Below are positions 27,365 to 36,213 of a stretch of 64,000 nucleotides of DNA, one piece after another. The position numbers and the translations under genes were made by a program. The DNA is from Microbulbifer litoralis. GTDB lineage: Bacteria; Pseudomonadota; Gammaproteobacteria; Pseudomonadales; Cellvibrionaceae. The number at the start of each line of letters is the position of its first letter. The stretch's first letter is position 1. The DNA is taken from positions 62,001-126,000 of the forward strand of contig NZ_JALKCV010000005.1 of the NCBI RefSeq assembly GCF_023634065.1. The letters are read 5' to 3'. The notes below the pieces were generated by a model, which made no database searches, was not told the DNA's origin, and saw nothing but the letters and a program-made list of their open reading frames with translations.

Positions 27365-27823
27365 TCTGTTCTCCTCGGGGTTATGTTATGCCTGTGTCTG
27401 TATGGGTCTGGCTCGCCGCTCGATGGACGACCCTTCCGGTTGGTGCCCGCTCGATAGTTGGTCGAACCGGGATAATGGAGTTCGACAACGGGATCGATAT
27501 TTTTTTGAAAACGTTTTCGATTCTACGATCGGAATCCGGTTCGGCCTGGCGACAGCCCGAAAGCATCATGTCTGTCCTGCGATGCCAGATCCAGGCCCCA
27601 CGGACGAACGGCGTCAAATTCATCTTCCTTAAACCTCCGGGCAGGCGTGCGTACCCAGTCATTGTCTGTCACGATGCCCGCCGTCGATCGGCTCTTGTAC
27701 CAAATCCCCAGTCGTGCTTTGAGTCACGGTTATTGTTCATTCTGAGATGCCGGCACAGGCTATTGACTACAGCGCAGATATGGCATTCTATGCTGCACCA
27801 TCGCACAGGTAGCCAATGCTCCA
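27365..27823. other. 459-bp gap with an orphan LacI-type palindrome
   Basis: No gene is convincing on either strand. The only structured piece is the palindrome at 27506-27519. Confidence 0.4.
27506..27519. promoter_or_regulatory. Perfect GAAAACGTTTTC palindrome resembling a LacI-family operator
   Basis: TGAAAACGTTTTCG has a 12-bp perfect dyad with the central CG typical of LacI/PurR/CcpA-type sites. It is in a gene-free gap between the YCII gene (leftward) and the PH-domain gene (rightward, 305 bp away). No sugar gene or LacI regulator is near. Confidence 0.4.
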
Positions 27824-28192
27824 ATGATCGACTTCGAAAACAAGACCATTTTCAAACTCAAGCAAAAACCGGCCTACGCCGAAAAGGTAGCCGAGCTGTT
27901 GATGGATGGAGAGGAGGTGCTGGATGCTTTCAAGTCCATGCGCGACGGGGTGGTATTCACCAGCAAACGCATCATCGCGGTCAATATCCAGGGCATCACT
28001 GGCAGCAAGCGGGCTTTCACCTCACAGCCCTACAAGAACATCGTCGCCTTCTCCATAGAGACTTCCGGCACACTCGATATCGATAGTGAGCTGGAGCTCT
28101 ATCTGTCCGAGATTGGCAGGATAAGATTTGAATTCAGCGGCAAGGCCCGTATCAAGGATATCGCGCACTATATTGGCCGTTACACACTCTAG
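27824..28192 (+). CDS. Bacterial PH-domain protein
   Basis: A 122-residue single-domain protein of the bPH_1 type: MDGEEVLDAFKSMRDGVVFTSKRIIAVNIQGITGSKRAFTSQPYKNIVAFSIETSG has the expected strand pattern with TSKRIIAVN and the PYKNIVAFSIE motif, and it ends with a helix DIAHYIGRYTL. Its function is unknown. Its TAG stop codon at 28190-28192 is part of the CTAG terminus of the palindromic element that follows, so the native C-terminus could have been altered slightly. Confidence 0.85.
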   Translation: MIDFENKTIFKLKQKPAYAEKVAELLMDGEEVLDAFKSMRDGVVFTSKRIIAVNIQGITGSKRAFTSQPYKNIVAFSIETSGTLDIDSELELYLSEIGRIRFEFSGKARIKDIAHYIGRYTL

Positions 28193-28438
28193 CCCGGATA
28201 TTTCACCAAGCCGCTCAGTATTCAACGTAACTCTATGTTTTCGTTAATGTTTTCAGGGATCTCCACGGGGACAGATTGTCACCGGCCAACGCTGGCCACG
28301 CCCTCGCTTGATCTCTGCACGCTCAGCACATTTTTGCGGCTAATACGTGCAATAAGCATGCATCTACGCCGCAAAAATGCACTGAGCGCACAGATCTCGG
28401 CGCGATCATCGTGGCCCCTGGTGAAATATCCGGGCTAG
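28189..28438. repeat. CTAG-bounded palindromic element, family 2, copy A
   Basis: A 250-bp element with perfect 20-bp ends CTAGCCCGGATATTTCACCA in inverted orientation. The interior has GACAGATTGTCACC and a central nested hairpin with arms TTTTTGCGGC/GCCGCAAAAA. It has no coding capacity. A shorter copy in the opposite orientation is at 39237-39425. It overlaps the stop codon of the PH-domain gene. Confidence 0.88.
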
Positions 28439-28497
28439 AAGAATAAACTCCATCCGCTAGCCACTTAGGCCCACCAAACGCCTCAGGTCTCCCGATC

Positions 28498-29235
28498 ATG
28501 TCCAGATTATTTGAAGAAATCGACAGCCAGTCCTCCCCGCTGGGGGAAATCTCCCTGCGCAGGCGCCGTATCCCCGCGCTTGGAGACAGGGATATCTACG
28601 AGGTCAAGCTGGGCGAAGAGTTCCTGATGTCCAGTATGTTTGTTGAGGCGGAGGAGGCGCTGTCCACTCTTGGCCTGGCCCAGGTGCAGGGCGACAGGCT
28701 CGATGTGGTCGTCGGCGGACTGGGCCTGGGGTATACCGCCGTGGCGGCGCTAAAGGACGAGCGGATTAACGAGCTGCTGGTGGTCGAGGCGCTGGATACG
28801 GTCATCGGCTGGCACAAAGACGAACTGGTGCCGCTGGGGAAAACCCTCAACGCCGATACGCGCAACCGCTATATACTCGGCAGCTTCTTCGATCTGGCCA
28901 CAGCGCCGGATACCGGTTTTGACCCGGAAACTCCCGGCAGGAAATTCGATGCCATTCTTCTGGATATCGATCACTCTCCTACCGAGCACCTGAATGACGC
29001 CAACGCCGGTTTTTATACCACCGGCAACCTGGCAAGGATGGCAGAGCAGCTGAAGCCCGGAGGCGTATTTGCCATGTGGTCGCAGAACCTGCCGGAGGAA
29101 CGGTTTGAGAATTTGTTGAGGACGGTTTTTGGAACTGTCGAGTCACATGTGGTTTCTTTTTATAACCCGTTTCTCAGCGGCGACTCCACGAACTCGGTTT
29201 ATGTGTGCGTGCAGCAGAGCACCGCAAGACCATGA
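28498..29235 (+). CDS. Spermidine-synthase-like / class I methyltransferase-fold protein
   Basis: A 245-residue protein with a Rossmann-type core: VVVGGLGLGYTAVAAL (nucleotide/decarboxylated-SAM binding loop, about 72-87), LLVVEALDTVIGWH (acidic residue after strand 2), FDAILLDIDHSPTEHL (about 160) and LKPGGVFAMWSQN. This is the arrangement of spermidine synthase-like proteins lacking the N-terminal beta domain. The true substrate is unknown. The next gene overlaps its stop by four bases (ATGA), so they are translationally coupled. Confidence 0.78.
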   Translation: MSRLFEEIDSQSSPLGEISLRRRRIPALGDRDIYEVKLGEEFLMSSMFVEAEEALSTLGLAQVQGDRLDVVVGGLGLGYTAVAALKDERINELLVVEALDTVIGWHKDELVPLGKTLNADTRNRYILGSFFDLATAPDTGFDPETPGRKFDAILLDIDHSPTEHLNDANAGFYTTGNLARMAEQLKPGGVFAMWSQNLPEERFENLLRTVFGTVESHVVSFYNPFLSGDSTNSVYVCVQQSTARP

Positions 29236-30422
29236 GTGAAGCTGAAACCCTGACGCAACAAGACACCGCTCCCACCGGGCACCGGCAACCGGCGCAGGGC
29301 GGCAGCGACACACCGCTCACAGCCGCCTGTCGCAACTGCGGCGAGCCACTGCTGGGCCCGCACTGCTATGCCTGCGGCCAGCCGACGAAAAGCCTGGTGC
29401 GGCAGTTTCCGGTGATGGTCGGTGATTTCTTCAATTCCCTGTTCGGGCTGGATTCCCGTATCGGGCACACGCTGGGACCACTGCTACTGAAGCCCGGATT
29501 CCTCTCCAATGAGTACTTTGCCGGGCGCCAGGTACGCTATGTGAGTCCGGTGCGGCTGTTTGTATTCCTGTGCCTGACGGCCTTCTTCGTCGCGCAGCTG
29601 AGCAGTGACTGGCGCTCCGGTGATACCGGCACCGCTGACAATACGGTTATTGGCGACGTCAACCTGACGTCGGTGCAACACAGTATCAGCGCGGCCACCA
29701 GTGTGGCCGAGGTCACACGCCTGCGCGACGAGGCACTGGCGCAGATCGACGATATCGCCGCGGAGAGCGCCGAGGTGCCCGGCGTTTCGGGCCTGCTGAA
29801 CGGTGTCGAGCAGATAGTGCGCAAGCATGCCCAGCAGCGTATCGCCGAACTCGCACCAGCGACAGCCGACGGCGACAATACCGGGCAGCAGGCAGTATTC
29901 GAACCGCCCCGGATCGACGGTGCACCCGCCGCCGTAAACGCGTGGATTGTGCGCCAGAGCACCCGATTGGCGAGCAATATCGTGCGCATAGAGCGCGATC
30001 CGAACCTGCTCAAGGATGCGCTGTTCGGTGCCATTCCCTCCACGCTGTTCATCGCGCTGCCGTTTTTCGCACTGATGCTGAGCCTGCTGTACCTGTTCAG
30101 GCGCCGCCTGTACATGGAACACCTGATCGTTGCCCTGCACAGCCATGCCTTTCTGTCCCTGTCGCTGCTGCTGGTCGTGATACTTTTTGATTTGCGCGCC
30201 TGGTTGACCGAGCCGAACACCCTGCCCCAGGCACTGTTCAACCTGGCACTGCTGGCCCTGGCGCTGTGGATGCCGCTCTACCTGCTGCTGATGCAGAAGC
30301 GCGTTTACCGGCAGGGATGGGTGGTCACTTCGCTGAAATATGTGGTGCTCGGGGTCGGCTACCTGGTCCTGATCGGCACCGCCTCAACCTTTACCGCACT
30401 GGCGAGCGTGGTCAACCTCTAA
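29232..30422 (+). CDS. DUF3667 membrane protein with N-terminal zinc ribbon
   Basis: A 396-residue protein whose ATG overlaps the preceding stop. A zinc-ribbon-like CRNCGEPLLGPHCYACGQ occurs at about 35-52, typical of DUF3667. Membrane helices are visible at about 110-130 (VRLFVFLCLTAFFVAQL), 275-295 (LFIALPFFALMLSLLYLF), 315-335, 340-360 and 370-390. A long soluble loop lies between the first two. The function is unknown. Coupling to the methyltransferase-fold gene suggests a shared function. Confidence 0.82.
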   Translation: MSEAETLTQQDTAPTGHRQPAQGGSDTPLTAACRNCGEPLLGPHCYACGQPTKSLVRQFPVMVGDFFNSLFGLDSRIGHTLGPLLLKPGFLSNEYFAGRQVRYVSPVRLFVFLCLTAFFVAQLSSDWRSGDTGTADNTVIGDVNLTSVQHSISAATSVAEVTRLRDEALAQIDDIAAESAEVPGVSGLLNGVEQIVRKHAQQRIAELAPATADGDNTGQQAVFEPPRIDGAPAAVNAWIVRQSTRLASNIVRIERDPNLLKDALFGAIPSTLFIALPFFALMLSLLYLFRRRLYMEHLIVALHSHAFLSLSLLLVVILFDLRAWLTEPNTLPQALFNLALLALALWMPLYLLLMQKRVYRQGWVVTSLKYVVLGVGYLVLIGTASTFTALASVVNL

Positions 30423-30600
30423 TGGGCCGCTGAAAGCTGCGCGATCAAAATTCACGCAAAGTCCCTCGACTCAGCGCAGCCAACCTCCTATAGTGCGCGG
30501 CCCGCTGCCTCTCTATGCCGCCACGTTGGCGGTGCTGGATTCCCAGCAGATTCGCTGTTGCAGCGCCTGACACACGCACACAAGCCCCGGGATTACGCTC

Positions 30601-32208
30601 TTGATCACCACCGCCAATATCACCATGCAGTTTGGTGCCCAGCCGCTGTTTGAAAACATCTCCGCCAAGTTCGGCAACGGCAACCGCTACGGCCTGATCG
30701 GGGCCAATGGTTGTGGCAAATCCACCTTTATGAAGATCCTGAGCGGTGAGCTGGCGCCGACTGCGGGCAATGTGTCCATGGAGCCGGGCTGCACCCTCGG
30801 GGTCCTGAGCCAGGACCAGTTTGCGTTCGAGGAATACTCGGTGGTCGATGCGGTGATCATGGGCGATACCCGCCTGTGGGCCATCAAACAGGAGCGCGAC
30901 CGCATCTACTCGCAGGCGGAGATGAGCGAGGAGGACGGCATGCGTGTGGCGGAGCTGGAGGTGCAGTTCGCGGAGCTGGACGGCTACAGCGCCGAGAGCC
31001 GCGCGGGCGAAATCCTGCTGGAGGCGGGTATCGAGGAATCCCTGCATTTTGGTCCGATGAAGCAGGTGGCCCCGGGCTGGAAGCTGCGGGTGCTGCTGGC
31101 GCAGGCGCTGTTTGCGGACCCGGATATCCTGCTGCTGGACGAGCCCACCAACAACCTGGATATCCACACCATCCACTGGCTGGCGGAAGTGCTGAACCAG
31201 CGCAAATCCACCATGATCATCATCTCCCACGACCGCCACTTCCTGAATCAGGTCTGTACCCACATGGCGGATATCGATTACGGCGAGCTGCGCATCTTCC
31301 CCGGCAACTACGAGGATTTTGTCGCTGCCTCGACGCTGATCCAGGAGCAGCTGCACGCGGAGAACGCCAAGAAGACGGCGGAGCTGGAAGAGCTGCAGTC
31401 GTTTGTAAACCGCTTCTCCGCCAATGCCTCCAAGGCCAAGCAGGCCAGCTCACGGGCCAAGAAGATGGAGAAGATCAAGCTGGAGGAAGTGAAACCGTCC
31501 AGCCGGGTGAAGCCCTACATCACCTTCCAGCAGTGCAGGAAGCTGCACCGGCAGGCGCTGACACTGGAAGACCTGGCCCACGGTTTCGACGACGAGCCGC
31601 TGTTCACCGGCGGCGAGATGATCCTGGAGGCCGGCGCGCGCCTGGCGGTAATCGGCGAGAACGGCGTGGGCAAGACCACCTTCCTGCGCTGCCTGGTGGA
31701 CGAGTTGCAGGCCAACAGCGGCCTGGTGAAGTGGTCCGAGAACGCCGCCATCGGCTACTGCCCGCAGGACAGCAGCGCCGACTTCGACAACGATCTCACC
31801 ATCTTCGAGTGGATGTCCCAGTGGCGCCAGCCCAAGCACGATGACCTGGCGGTCCGCGGCATCCTCGGCCGCCTGCTGTTTACCGCCGACGACGCCAACA
31901 AGAAGGCGCGCGTCTGCTCCGGTGGGGAAAAGAACCGCCTGCTGTTCGGCAAGCTGATGATGCTGGACACCAATGTGCTGGTCATGGACGAGCCCACCAA
32001 CCACCTGGATATGGAGTCCATCGAGGCGCTGAACAGGGCGCTGGCGCAGTACGAAGGCACACTGATCTTCGTCAGCCACGACCGACAGTTCGTTTCCTCC
32101 CTGGCCACCCGGGTGCTGGAGATCCGGGACAACCGGCTGGTCGACTTCCAGGGCAGCTACGAAGAATACCTGGCGGATCGGGCCAGACTGGAGGCCCGGG
32201 TGGCCTGA
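30601..32208 (+). CDS. ybiT: ABC-F family ATPase, YbiT type
   Basis: A 535-residue soluble ATPase with two nucleotide-binding domains, close to E. coli YbiT over its first 60 residues ([41 protein letters not shown]). The start is TTG at 30601; no ATG fits. Domain 1: Walker [24 protein letters not shown]. Linker: basic coiled arm with [25 protein letters not shown]. Domain 2: [37 protein letters not shown]. YbiT proteins act on the ribosome as translation factors. It stands alone upstream of cspA. Confidence 0.92.
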   Translation: MITTANITMQFGAQPLFENISAKFGNGNRYGLIGANGCGKSTFMKILSGELAPTAGNVSMEPGCTLGVLSQDQFAFEEYSVVDAVIMGDTRLWAIKQERDRIYSQAEMSEEDGMRVAELEVQFAELDGYSAESRAGEILLEAGIEESLHFGPMKQVAPGWKLRVLLAQALFADPDILLLDEPTNNLDIHTIHWLAEVLNQRKSTMIIISHDRHFLNQVCTHMADIDYGELRIFPGNYEDFVAASTLIQEQLHAENAKKTAELEELQSFVNRFSANASKAKQASSRAKKMEKIKLEEVKPSSRVKPYITFQQCRKLHRQALTLEDLAHGFDDEPLFTGGEMILEAGARLAVIGENGVGKTTFLRCLVDELQANSGLVKWSENAAIGYCPQDSSADFDNDLTIFEWMSQWRQPKHDDLAVRGILGRLLFTADDANKKARVCSGGEKNRLLFGKLMMLDTNVLVMDEPTNHLDMESIEALNRALAQYEGTLIFVSHDRQFVSSLATRVLEIRDNRLVDFQGSYEEYLADRARLEARVA

Positions 32209-32458
32209 ACCCGGTGTCCAGGCGCCAATCTCCACCTGATACCTGGTTGGTGCCGGATAATAACTGAACATTTTGTAGACAGGCCCTGCACTTACCTATA
32301 GAGTGACAACCTGCTAGAAAGAAAGCCCACATTTACACGCTACACGTCGCTGTTTTATTCGTAATGCCTCGTCCTGCAGTTTTTAAGTCACGGCTTGTTT
32401 TCAAGGCAAACCATCGCCTCCCGAAGGCACTACCCCGTTACAATCTCAGGAATTATCT
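32209..32458 (+). promoter_or_regulatory. Long leader/promoter region of the cold-shock gene
   Basis: The 250-bp gap before the cspA-like gene is typical of the long 5' untranslated leaders of cold-shock mRNAs, which control RNA stability and translation by temperature. I cannot define the start site or a cold-box with confidence. Confidence 0.4.
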
Positions 32459-32668
32459 ATGTCCAATACAGTGACCGGAACCGTTAAATGGTTCAACGAA
32501 TCCAAAGGTTTTGGTTTTATCGAGCAGCAATCCGGCCCGGACGTGTTTGCGCACTTCAGCGCCATCCAAAGCTCCGGCTTCAAAACCCTGGTTGAAGGCC
32601 AAGCCGTTGAGTTCACCGTAACTCAGGGCAGCAAAGGCCCCCAGGCCGAAAACATCGTAGTGGTTTAA
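32459..32668 (+). CDS. Cold-shock protein (CspA family)
   Basis: A 69-residue single cold-shock domain protein binding single-stranded RNA/DNA. RNP1 is KGFGFIEQ (residues 16-23) and RNP2 is VFAHFSAIQ (about 31-39); the opening [16 protein letters not shown] is canonical. It probably acts as an RNA chaperone. Which Csp paralogue it is cannot be told. It has a long leader and a strong terminator, so it is monocistronic. Confidence 0.95.
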   Translation: MSNTVTGTVKWFNESKGFGFIEQQSGPDVFAHFSAIQSSGFKTLVEGQAVEFTVTQGSKGPQAENIVVV

Positions 32669-32685
32669 CCCCCCCTGCCGATGTG

Positions 32686-32713
32686 AAAACGGGCCCTTCC
32701 GGGCCCGTTTTTT
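32686..32713 (+). terminator. Rho-independent terminator of the cold-shock gene
   Basis: AAAACGGGCCC, loop TTCC, GGGCCCGTTTTTT. It has an 11-bp stem with a T run; the A run on the left lets it also act for the convergent ABC transporter. Confidence 0.92.
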
Positions 32714-32751
32714 GTTTGCCTCGCCTCTATCTCTCGTGTGAATTCCTGCCG

Positions 32752-34584
32752 CTACTCCGCCACGTGTTTCTGCCGTCCGGCGTCCTGAAACTGCAAATCC
32801 GCCAGCCTTTTATACAGTGGCGAAACCTCAATAAGCTCTGCATGCCTGCCCTGTGCGACCAGCCGGCCCCGATCCAACACCGCAATGCTGTCGGCGTGAA
32901 GGATGGTCGCCAGCCGGTGCGCAATGATGATCGTCGTTCGCCCTTCCATTAACGCCTGCAGCGCCTGCTGCACGTGGTACTCGCTCTCGGCATCCAGCGC
33001 ACTGGTGGCCTCGTCCAGCAGCAGTATCTTCGGGTCTTTCAGGATCGCCCTCGCAATGGCGATTCGCTGTTTCTGCCCCCCGGACAGGCGCGTACCCTGC
33101 TCGCCCAGATGGCTGTTGTAGCCGTCCGGCAACTGCTGGATAAAGTCGTGCGCGTGGGCGGCCCTGGCGGCGGCCATCACCTCCGCATCGCTGGCCTCCG
33201 GCCTGCCGTAGCGAATGTTGTACCAGACATCGGCCGTAAACAGCGCCGGCTGTTGTGGCACTACCGCCAGTTGCCGGCGCAGCCCCGCGGTATCCAGTTC
33301 GCGGATGTCCACCCCGTCCAGTGTGATGCGCCCACCGATCGGATCGTAGAACCGCTGCAACAGCTCCAGCAGCGTGGACTTGCCGGCGCCGGAGGGGCCC
33401 ACCAGTGCCAGGCTTTTGCCCGCCTCGACCACCAGGTTCAGGCCGCGGATGGCGGGCTGCTCCGGTCGCGAAGGGTAGCTGAAGTCCACGGCCTCGAAGG
33501 CCACCTCCGCCCCGGCGGCGCCCGGGGGATTGGTCGGCTCTGTATTGGCGCCGCCGACCGGGATTTCCGACTCCACATTCAGTAATTCCACCAGTCGCTC
33601 GGTGGCGCCGGTGGCACGTTGCAGTTCGCCGTAGACTTCGGAGATGGTGGCCACGGCGGACCCCATCATCACCGCGTAGAAGACGAATGCGGCCAGGTCG
33701 CCGGCGGTCATGCGCCCGGCGATCATATCGTTGCCGCCCACCCACAGCAGGCCGCTGATAGCCCCGAACATCAGTAATATCACCACCGCGATCAGCATCG
33801 CGCGCTGGCGTATGCGGCGCTTGGCAACGCCGAATGCGGCTTCCACTTCGCGGCCGAAGGCCCGTTTCTCATCCCGCTCGCGGGTGTAGCTCTGTACGGT
33901 CTTTATATGCTGGATCACTTCGCCGGCATAGCTGCCCACATCGGCAATCGAATCCTGGCTGGCCCGGGCCAGCCTGCGCACCCGGCGGCCGTAGAGCAGG
34001 ATCGGCGCCAATACCAGCGGCACGCCGATCAGCACCATCAGGCTCAGCTTCAGGTTGGTGAACAGCAGCAACGCCAGCGCGCCGACAAACATCAGCGAGC
34101 TGCGCAGTGCCATCGAGAAGGAGGTGCCGATGATGTGTTGCAGCAGCGTGGTGTCCGTGGTCAGGCGGGACATGATCTCGCCGCTGCGGTTGGTCTCGAA
34201 ATAGCTCGGGTGCAGCGTGACGATATGATCGAACACCGCCTTGCGCAGATCCGCCACTACCCGCTCGCCCATCCAGGACACCAGGTAGAAGCGCGCATAG
34301 GTGCCCAGCGCCATCAGCAGCGCCAGGCCGATAATGACCAGCACTGCCTGGGACAGCGCCTCACTGGAGCTCGCCACCAGGCCCCGGTCAACCAGCAACC
34401 GCACTCCCTGGCCGATGGACAGGGTGATACCGGCGGTGAACACCAGGGCCACGCCGGCGGCAAACAGGGTTTTGCGGTAGGGCCGGATAAATTGCCAGAG
34501 TGTCGCCAGCATTTCGCGGAAGGTCATGCTGGACGAGGGGCGGCTGTCGGTTGGCCGGGGGGTGGACTCGGTGGTGTTGGACAT
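32752..34584 (-). CDS. ABC exporter with fused membrane and ATPase domains (MsbA/multidrug type)
   Basis: A 610-residue half-transporter. Six membrane helices occupy about residues 30-330, in the usual exporter pattern (LFAAGVALVFTAGITL, then ALSQAVLVIIGLALLMAL, and so on). The ATPase domain (about 365-600) has Walker A GPSGAGKSTLLEL, the Q-loop region, LSGGQKQRIAIARAIL, LLLDEATSALD and the H-loop IAHRLATI. It probably exports lipids or drugs as a homodimer. No operon partner is visible; the AraC gene upstream is separated by a REP-like repeat. Confidence 0.9.
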   Translation of the reverse strand: MSNTTESTPRPTDSRPSSSMTFREMLATLWQFIRPYRKTLFAAGVALVFTAGITLSIGQGVRLLVDRGLVASSSEALSQAVLVIIGLALLMALGTYARFYLVSWMGERVVADLRKAVFDHIVTLHPSYFETNRSGEIMSRLTTDTTLLQHIIGTSFSMALRSSLMFVGALALLLFTNLKLSLMVLIGVPLVLAPILLYGRRVRRLARASQDSIADVGSYAGEVIQHIKTVQSYTRERDEKRAFGREVEAAFGVAKRRIRQRAMLIAVVILLMFGAISGLLWVGGNDMIAGRMTAGDLAAFVFYAVMMGSAVATISEVYGELQRATGATERLVELLNVESEIPVGGANTEPTNPPGAAGAEVAFEAVDFSYPSRPEQPAIRGLNLVVEAGKSLALVGPSGAGKSTLLELLQRFYDPIGGRITLDGVDIRELDTAGLRRQLAVVPQQPALFTADVWYNIRYGRPEASDAEVMAAARAAHAHDFIQQLPDGYNSHLGEQGTRLSGGQKQRIAIARAILKDPKILLLDEATSALDAESEYHVQQALQALMEGRTTIIIAHRLATILHADSIAVLDRGRLVAQGRHAELIEVSPLYKRLADLQFQDAGRQKHVAE

Positions 34585-34678
34585 CGGTTTTTACTGATTG
34601 CGGGTAAACGGGGAGGCGGCGGTTGCCAGAGTAACATATCGGCCCGGGCGGGCCTGTTTAGATATTGAATTTACGGCG

Positions 34679-34712
34679 GGGATCCCGGATTCCGCTGTGC
34701 TCCATCCAGGCA
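34679..34712. repeat. REP-like repeat (inverted copy)
   Basis: GATCCCGGATTCCGCTGTGC followed by TCCATCCAGGC, the reverse of the 11678 type. Confidence 0.6.
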
Positions 34713-34718
34713 ACTCGG

Positions 34719-35642
34719 CTACTTGTTTGCTTCCAGCATCTTCCGGTCGCGGTAGTCCCGTGGACTTACGCCGTATTCCCGGTGAAACCGCCGGCTGAAA
34801 TGGCTCAGGTGGCGGAAGCCGAGATCGAAACAGACGCGCGTTACCGACTCGCCACGCGCAAGCTTTTCCGCCGCCGCCTGCATGCGCAGATGCTGCTGGA
34901 ATTCCAGCGGTGTACAACCGAGATGCCGGCGGAATTCACTGTAGAAGCGGCTGCGGCTCATACAGGCGATCCCGCCCAACCGGTCGATATCCAGCGGCTG
35001 ATCCAGGTGCACCCGGATGTGGTGTACCGCTGCACCCAGGCCATTCACCTCGGGGTTCTGCTCACAGGCCTTCAACACAAAGGTGCGCATCTGCTCGCGC
35101 AACAGTCGCACCACCAGCTCGCTCACGCCGAGGTCTACCAACAGGTCCCGATCCGATGAGGGCTCGCTATAGGTTGTGACCAGCCGCTGCAACAGTTCCT
35201 GGGTGGCCTGGCTGTGACGGGTGTGGACCAGGCTGTCGGGCCGGTAACGCCAATCCTCGAATTCCCGCTGCGGGGGCGCAGTGCCGTTCAGCTTGGTGCA
35301 GATGTTTTCCACACGCTCGCGAGCAATTTCGATCGCCAGGCAGGAGGTGGGATTGTCCGGGCGCGCCTCTGGGAAGTCGATCTGTATGTCTTCGCCGGGA
35401 GCCAGGACGAAAGATTCCCGCGGGACAAATTCCGCGCTGTAGCCGCCGGCGGCGTGCATGACCTTGCGACCGCTGATCATGCCACAGTAGAGCAATTCGC
35501 CGGCGTGGAAATCAACCCGCTGCGCTGGCAGGTAGGTGTCGTACACACTGAGCTCGGAGCAGGGCCCGGCAAACGAAACCCGGTTCTCGATCAACTGGCG
35601 CGGCTGCTTGCGGGCGCGGATTATCGTTTCGCTCATTGTCAC
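34719..35642 (-). CDS. AraC-family regulator
   Basis: A 307-residue regulator (start ATG at 35640-35642; an alternative ATG lies two codons later). The N-terminal region is cupin-like and binds a ligand, as in the AraC_binding-type proteins (FHAGELLYCGMISG, FVLAPGEDIQIDFP). The C-terminal DNA-binding domain carries PLDIDRLGGIACMSRSRFYSEFRRHLGCTPLEF and a second helix-turn-helix with VTRVCFDLGFRHLSHFSRRFHREYGVSPRDYR. Ligand and targets cannot be deduced. It is adjacent to the ABC exporter but separated by a repeat. Confidence 0.88.
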   Translation of the reverse strand: MTMSETIIRARKQPRQLIENRVSFAGPCSELSVYDTYLPAQRVDFHAGELLYCGMISGRKVMHAAGGYSAEFVPRESFVLAPGEDIQIDFPEARPDNPTSCLAIEIARERVENICTKLNGTAPPQREFEDWRYRPDSLVHTRHSQATQELLQRLVTTYSEPSSDRDLLVDLGVSELVVRLLREQMRTFVLKACEQNPEVNGLGAAVHHIRVHLDQPLDIDRLGGIACMSRSRFYSEFRRHLGCTPLEFQQHLRMQAAAEKLARGESVTRVCFDLGFRHLSHFSRRFHREYGVSPRDYRDRKMLEANK

Positions 35643-35687
35643 CCTTTTACTGATTCAAGTGTCGGAGTTCACAGTCACAGGCAGGGC

Positions 35688-35789
35688 GTAGCCTGGATGA
35701 AGGTGCGCAGCACCGGAATCCAGGATTGTGGTGCAGGGCTCGACCCTATTCCCGGATTCCGCTGCGCTCCATCCGGGCTACGCCTGTCG
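35688..35789. repeat. Pair of REP-like repeats
   Basis: Two opposed copies of the CCCGGATGGAGCGCAG-type repeat, the first degenerate (GTAGCCTGGATGAAGGTGCG) and the second near-exact (CGGATTCCGCTGCGCTCCAT then CCGGGCTACG). Confidence 0.7.
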
Positions 35790-36183
35790 ATTTGCAATCC
35801 CGAACTCCGAAACCTGAGTTACTGGTAACGCGGAAGGGAGTATGCCCCTCCTCCGGGACTGCCGATCAACTGTTCTGTACTCAGGGGAAAGAACAATGCT
35901 CCAAAGCCGGTATGCTGGATCCTCCGGAAGCAGGTTATCCGTCTCGCACGGAATATTTCCTGCCACCCCCGGACACAGTAAAGACCCCAGGCAGGAATTC
36001 TGCGATGTTCTATGCACAAACCGGACGGAATGGCGTGTCAATCAACTTCCGACCCCGCAAAGAAAACACAGTCGCCTGCCACTACCATCACTTATTTCCG
36101 CACTGATGGCTGGAGCCTAGCTTCCAGCTACCGCTCCAACCCGTTGACCCTATTATCAAGCAGACACTACCTCAGTGTGATTC

Positions 36184-36209
36184 GGGGAGCTCCTGCTCCC
36201 CTTTTTTTG
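36184..36209 (+). terminator. Orphan Rho-independent terminator on the plus strand
   Basis: GGGGAGC, loop TCCT, GCTCCCC, then seven Ts. It points to the plus strand. The minus-strand GST-like gene ends at 36214, and the T run is on the wrong side for it. It therefore marks the end of an unannotated plus-strand transcript. Confidence 0.75.
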
Positions 36210-36213
36210 ACTT

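Larger units (their letters stand above)
35643..36213. other. 571-bp gap with REP repeats and an orphan terminator
   Basis: No coding frame is convincing. Two REP-like elements occupy 35688-35789. A terminator at 36184-36209 faces the plus strand although no plus-strand gene precedes it, so a small RNA may be made here. Confidence 0.45.

Noticed and set aside
35726..36120. Overlapping plus-strand frames of 90-126 codons
   Set aside because: They run through REP repeats and show no signal peptide, domain or ribosome site.
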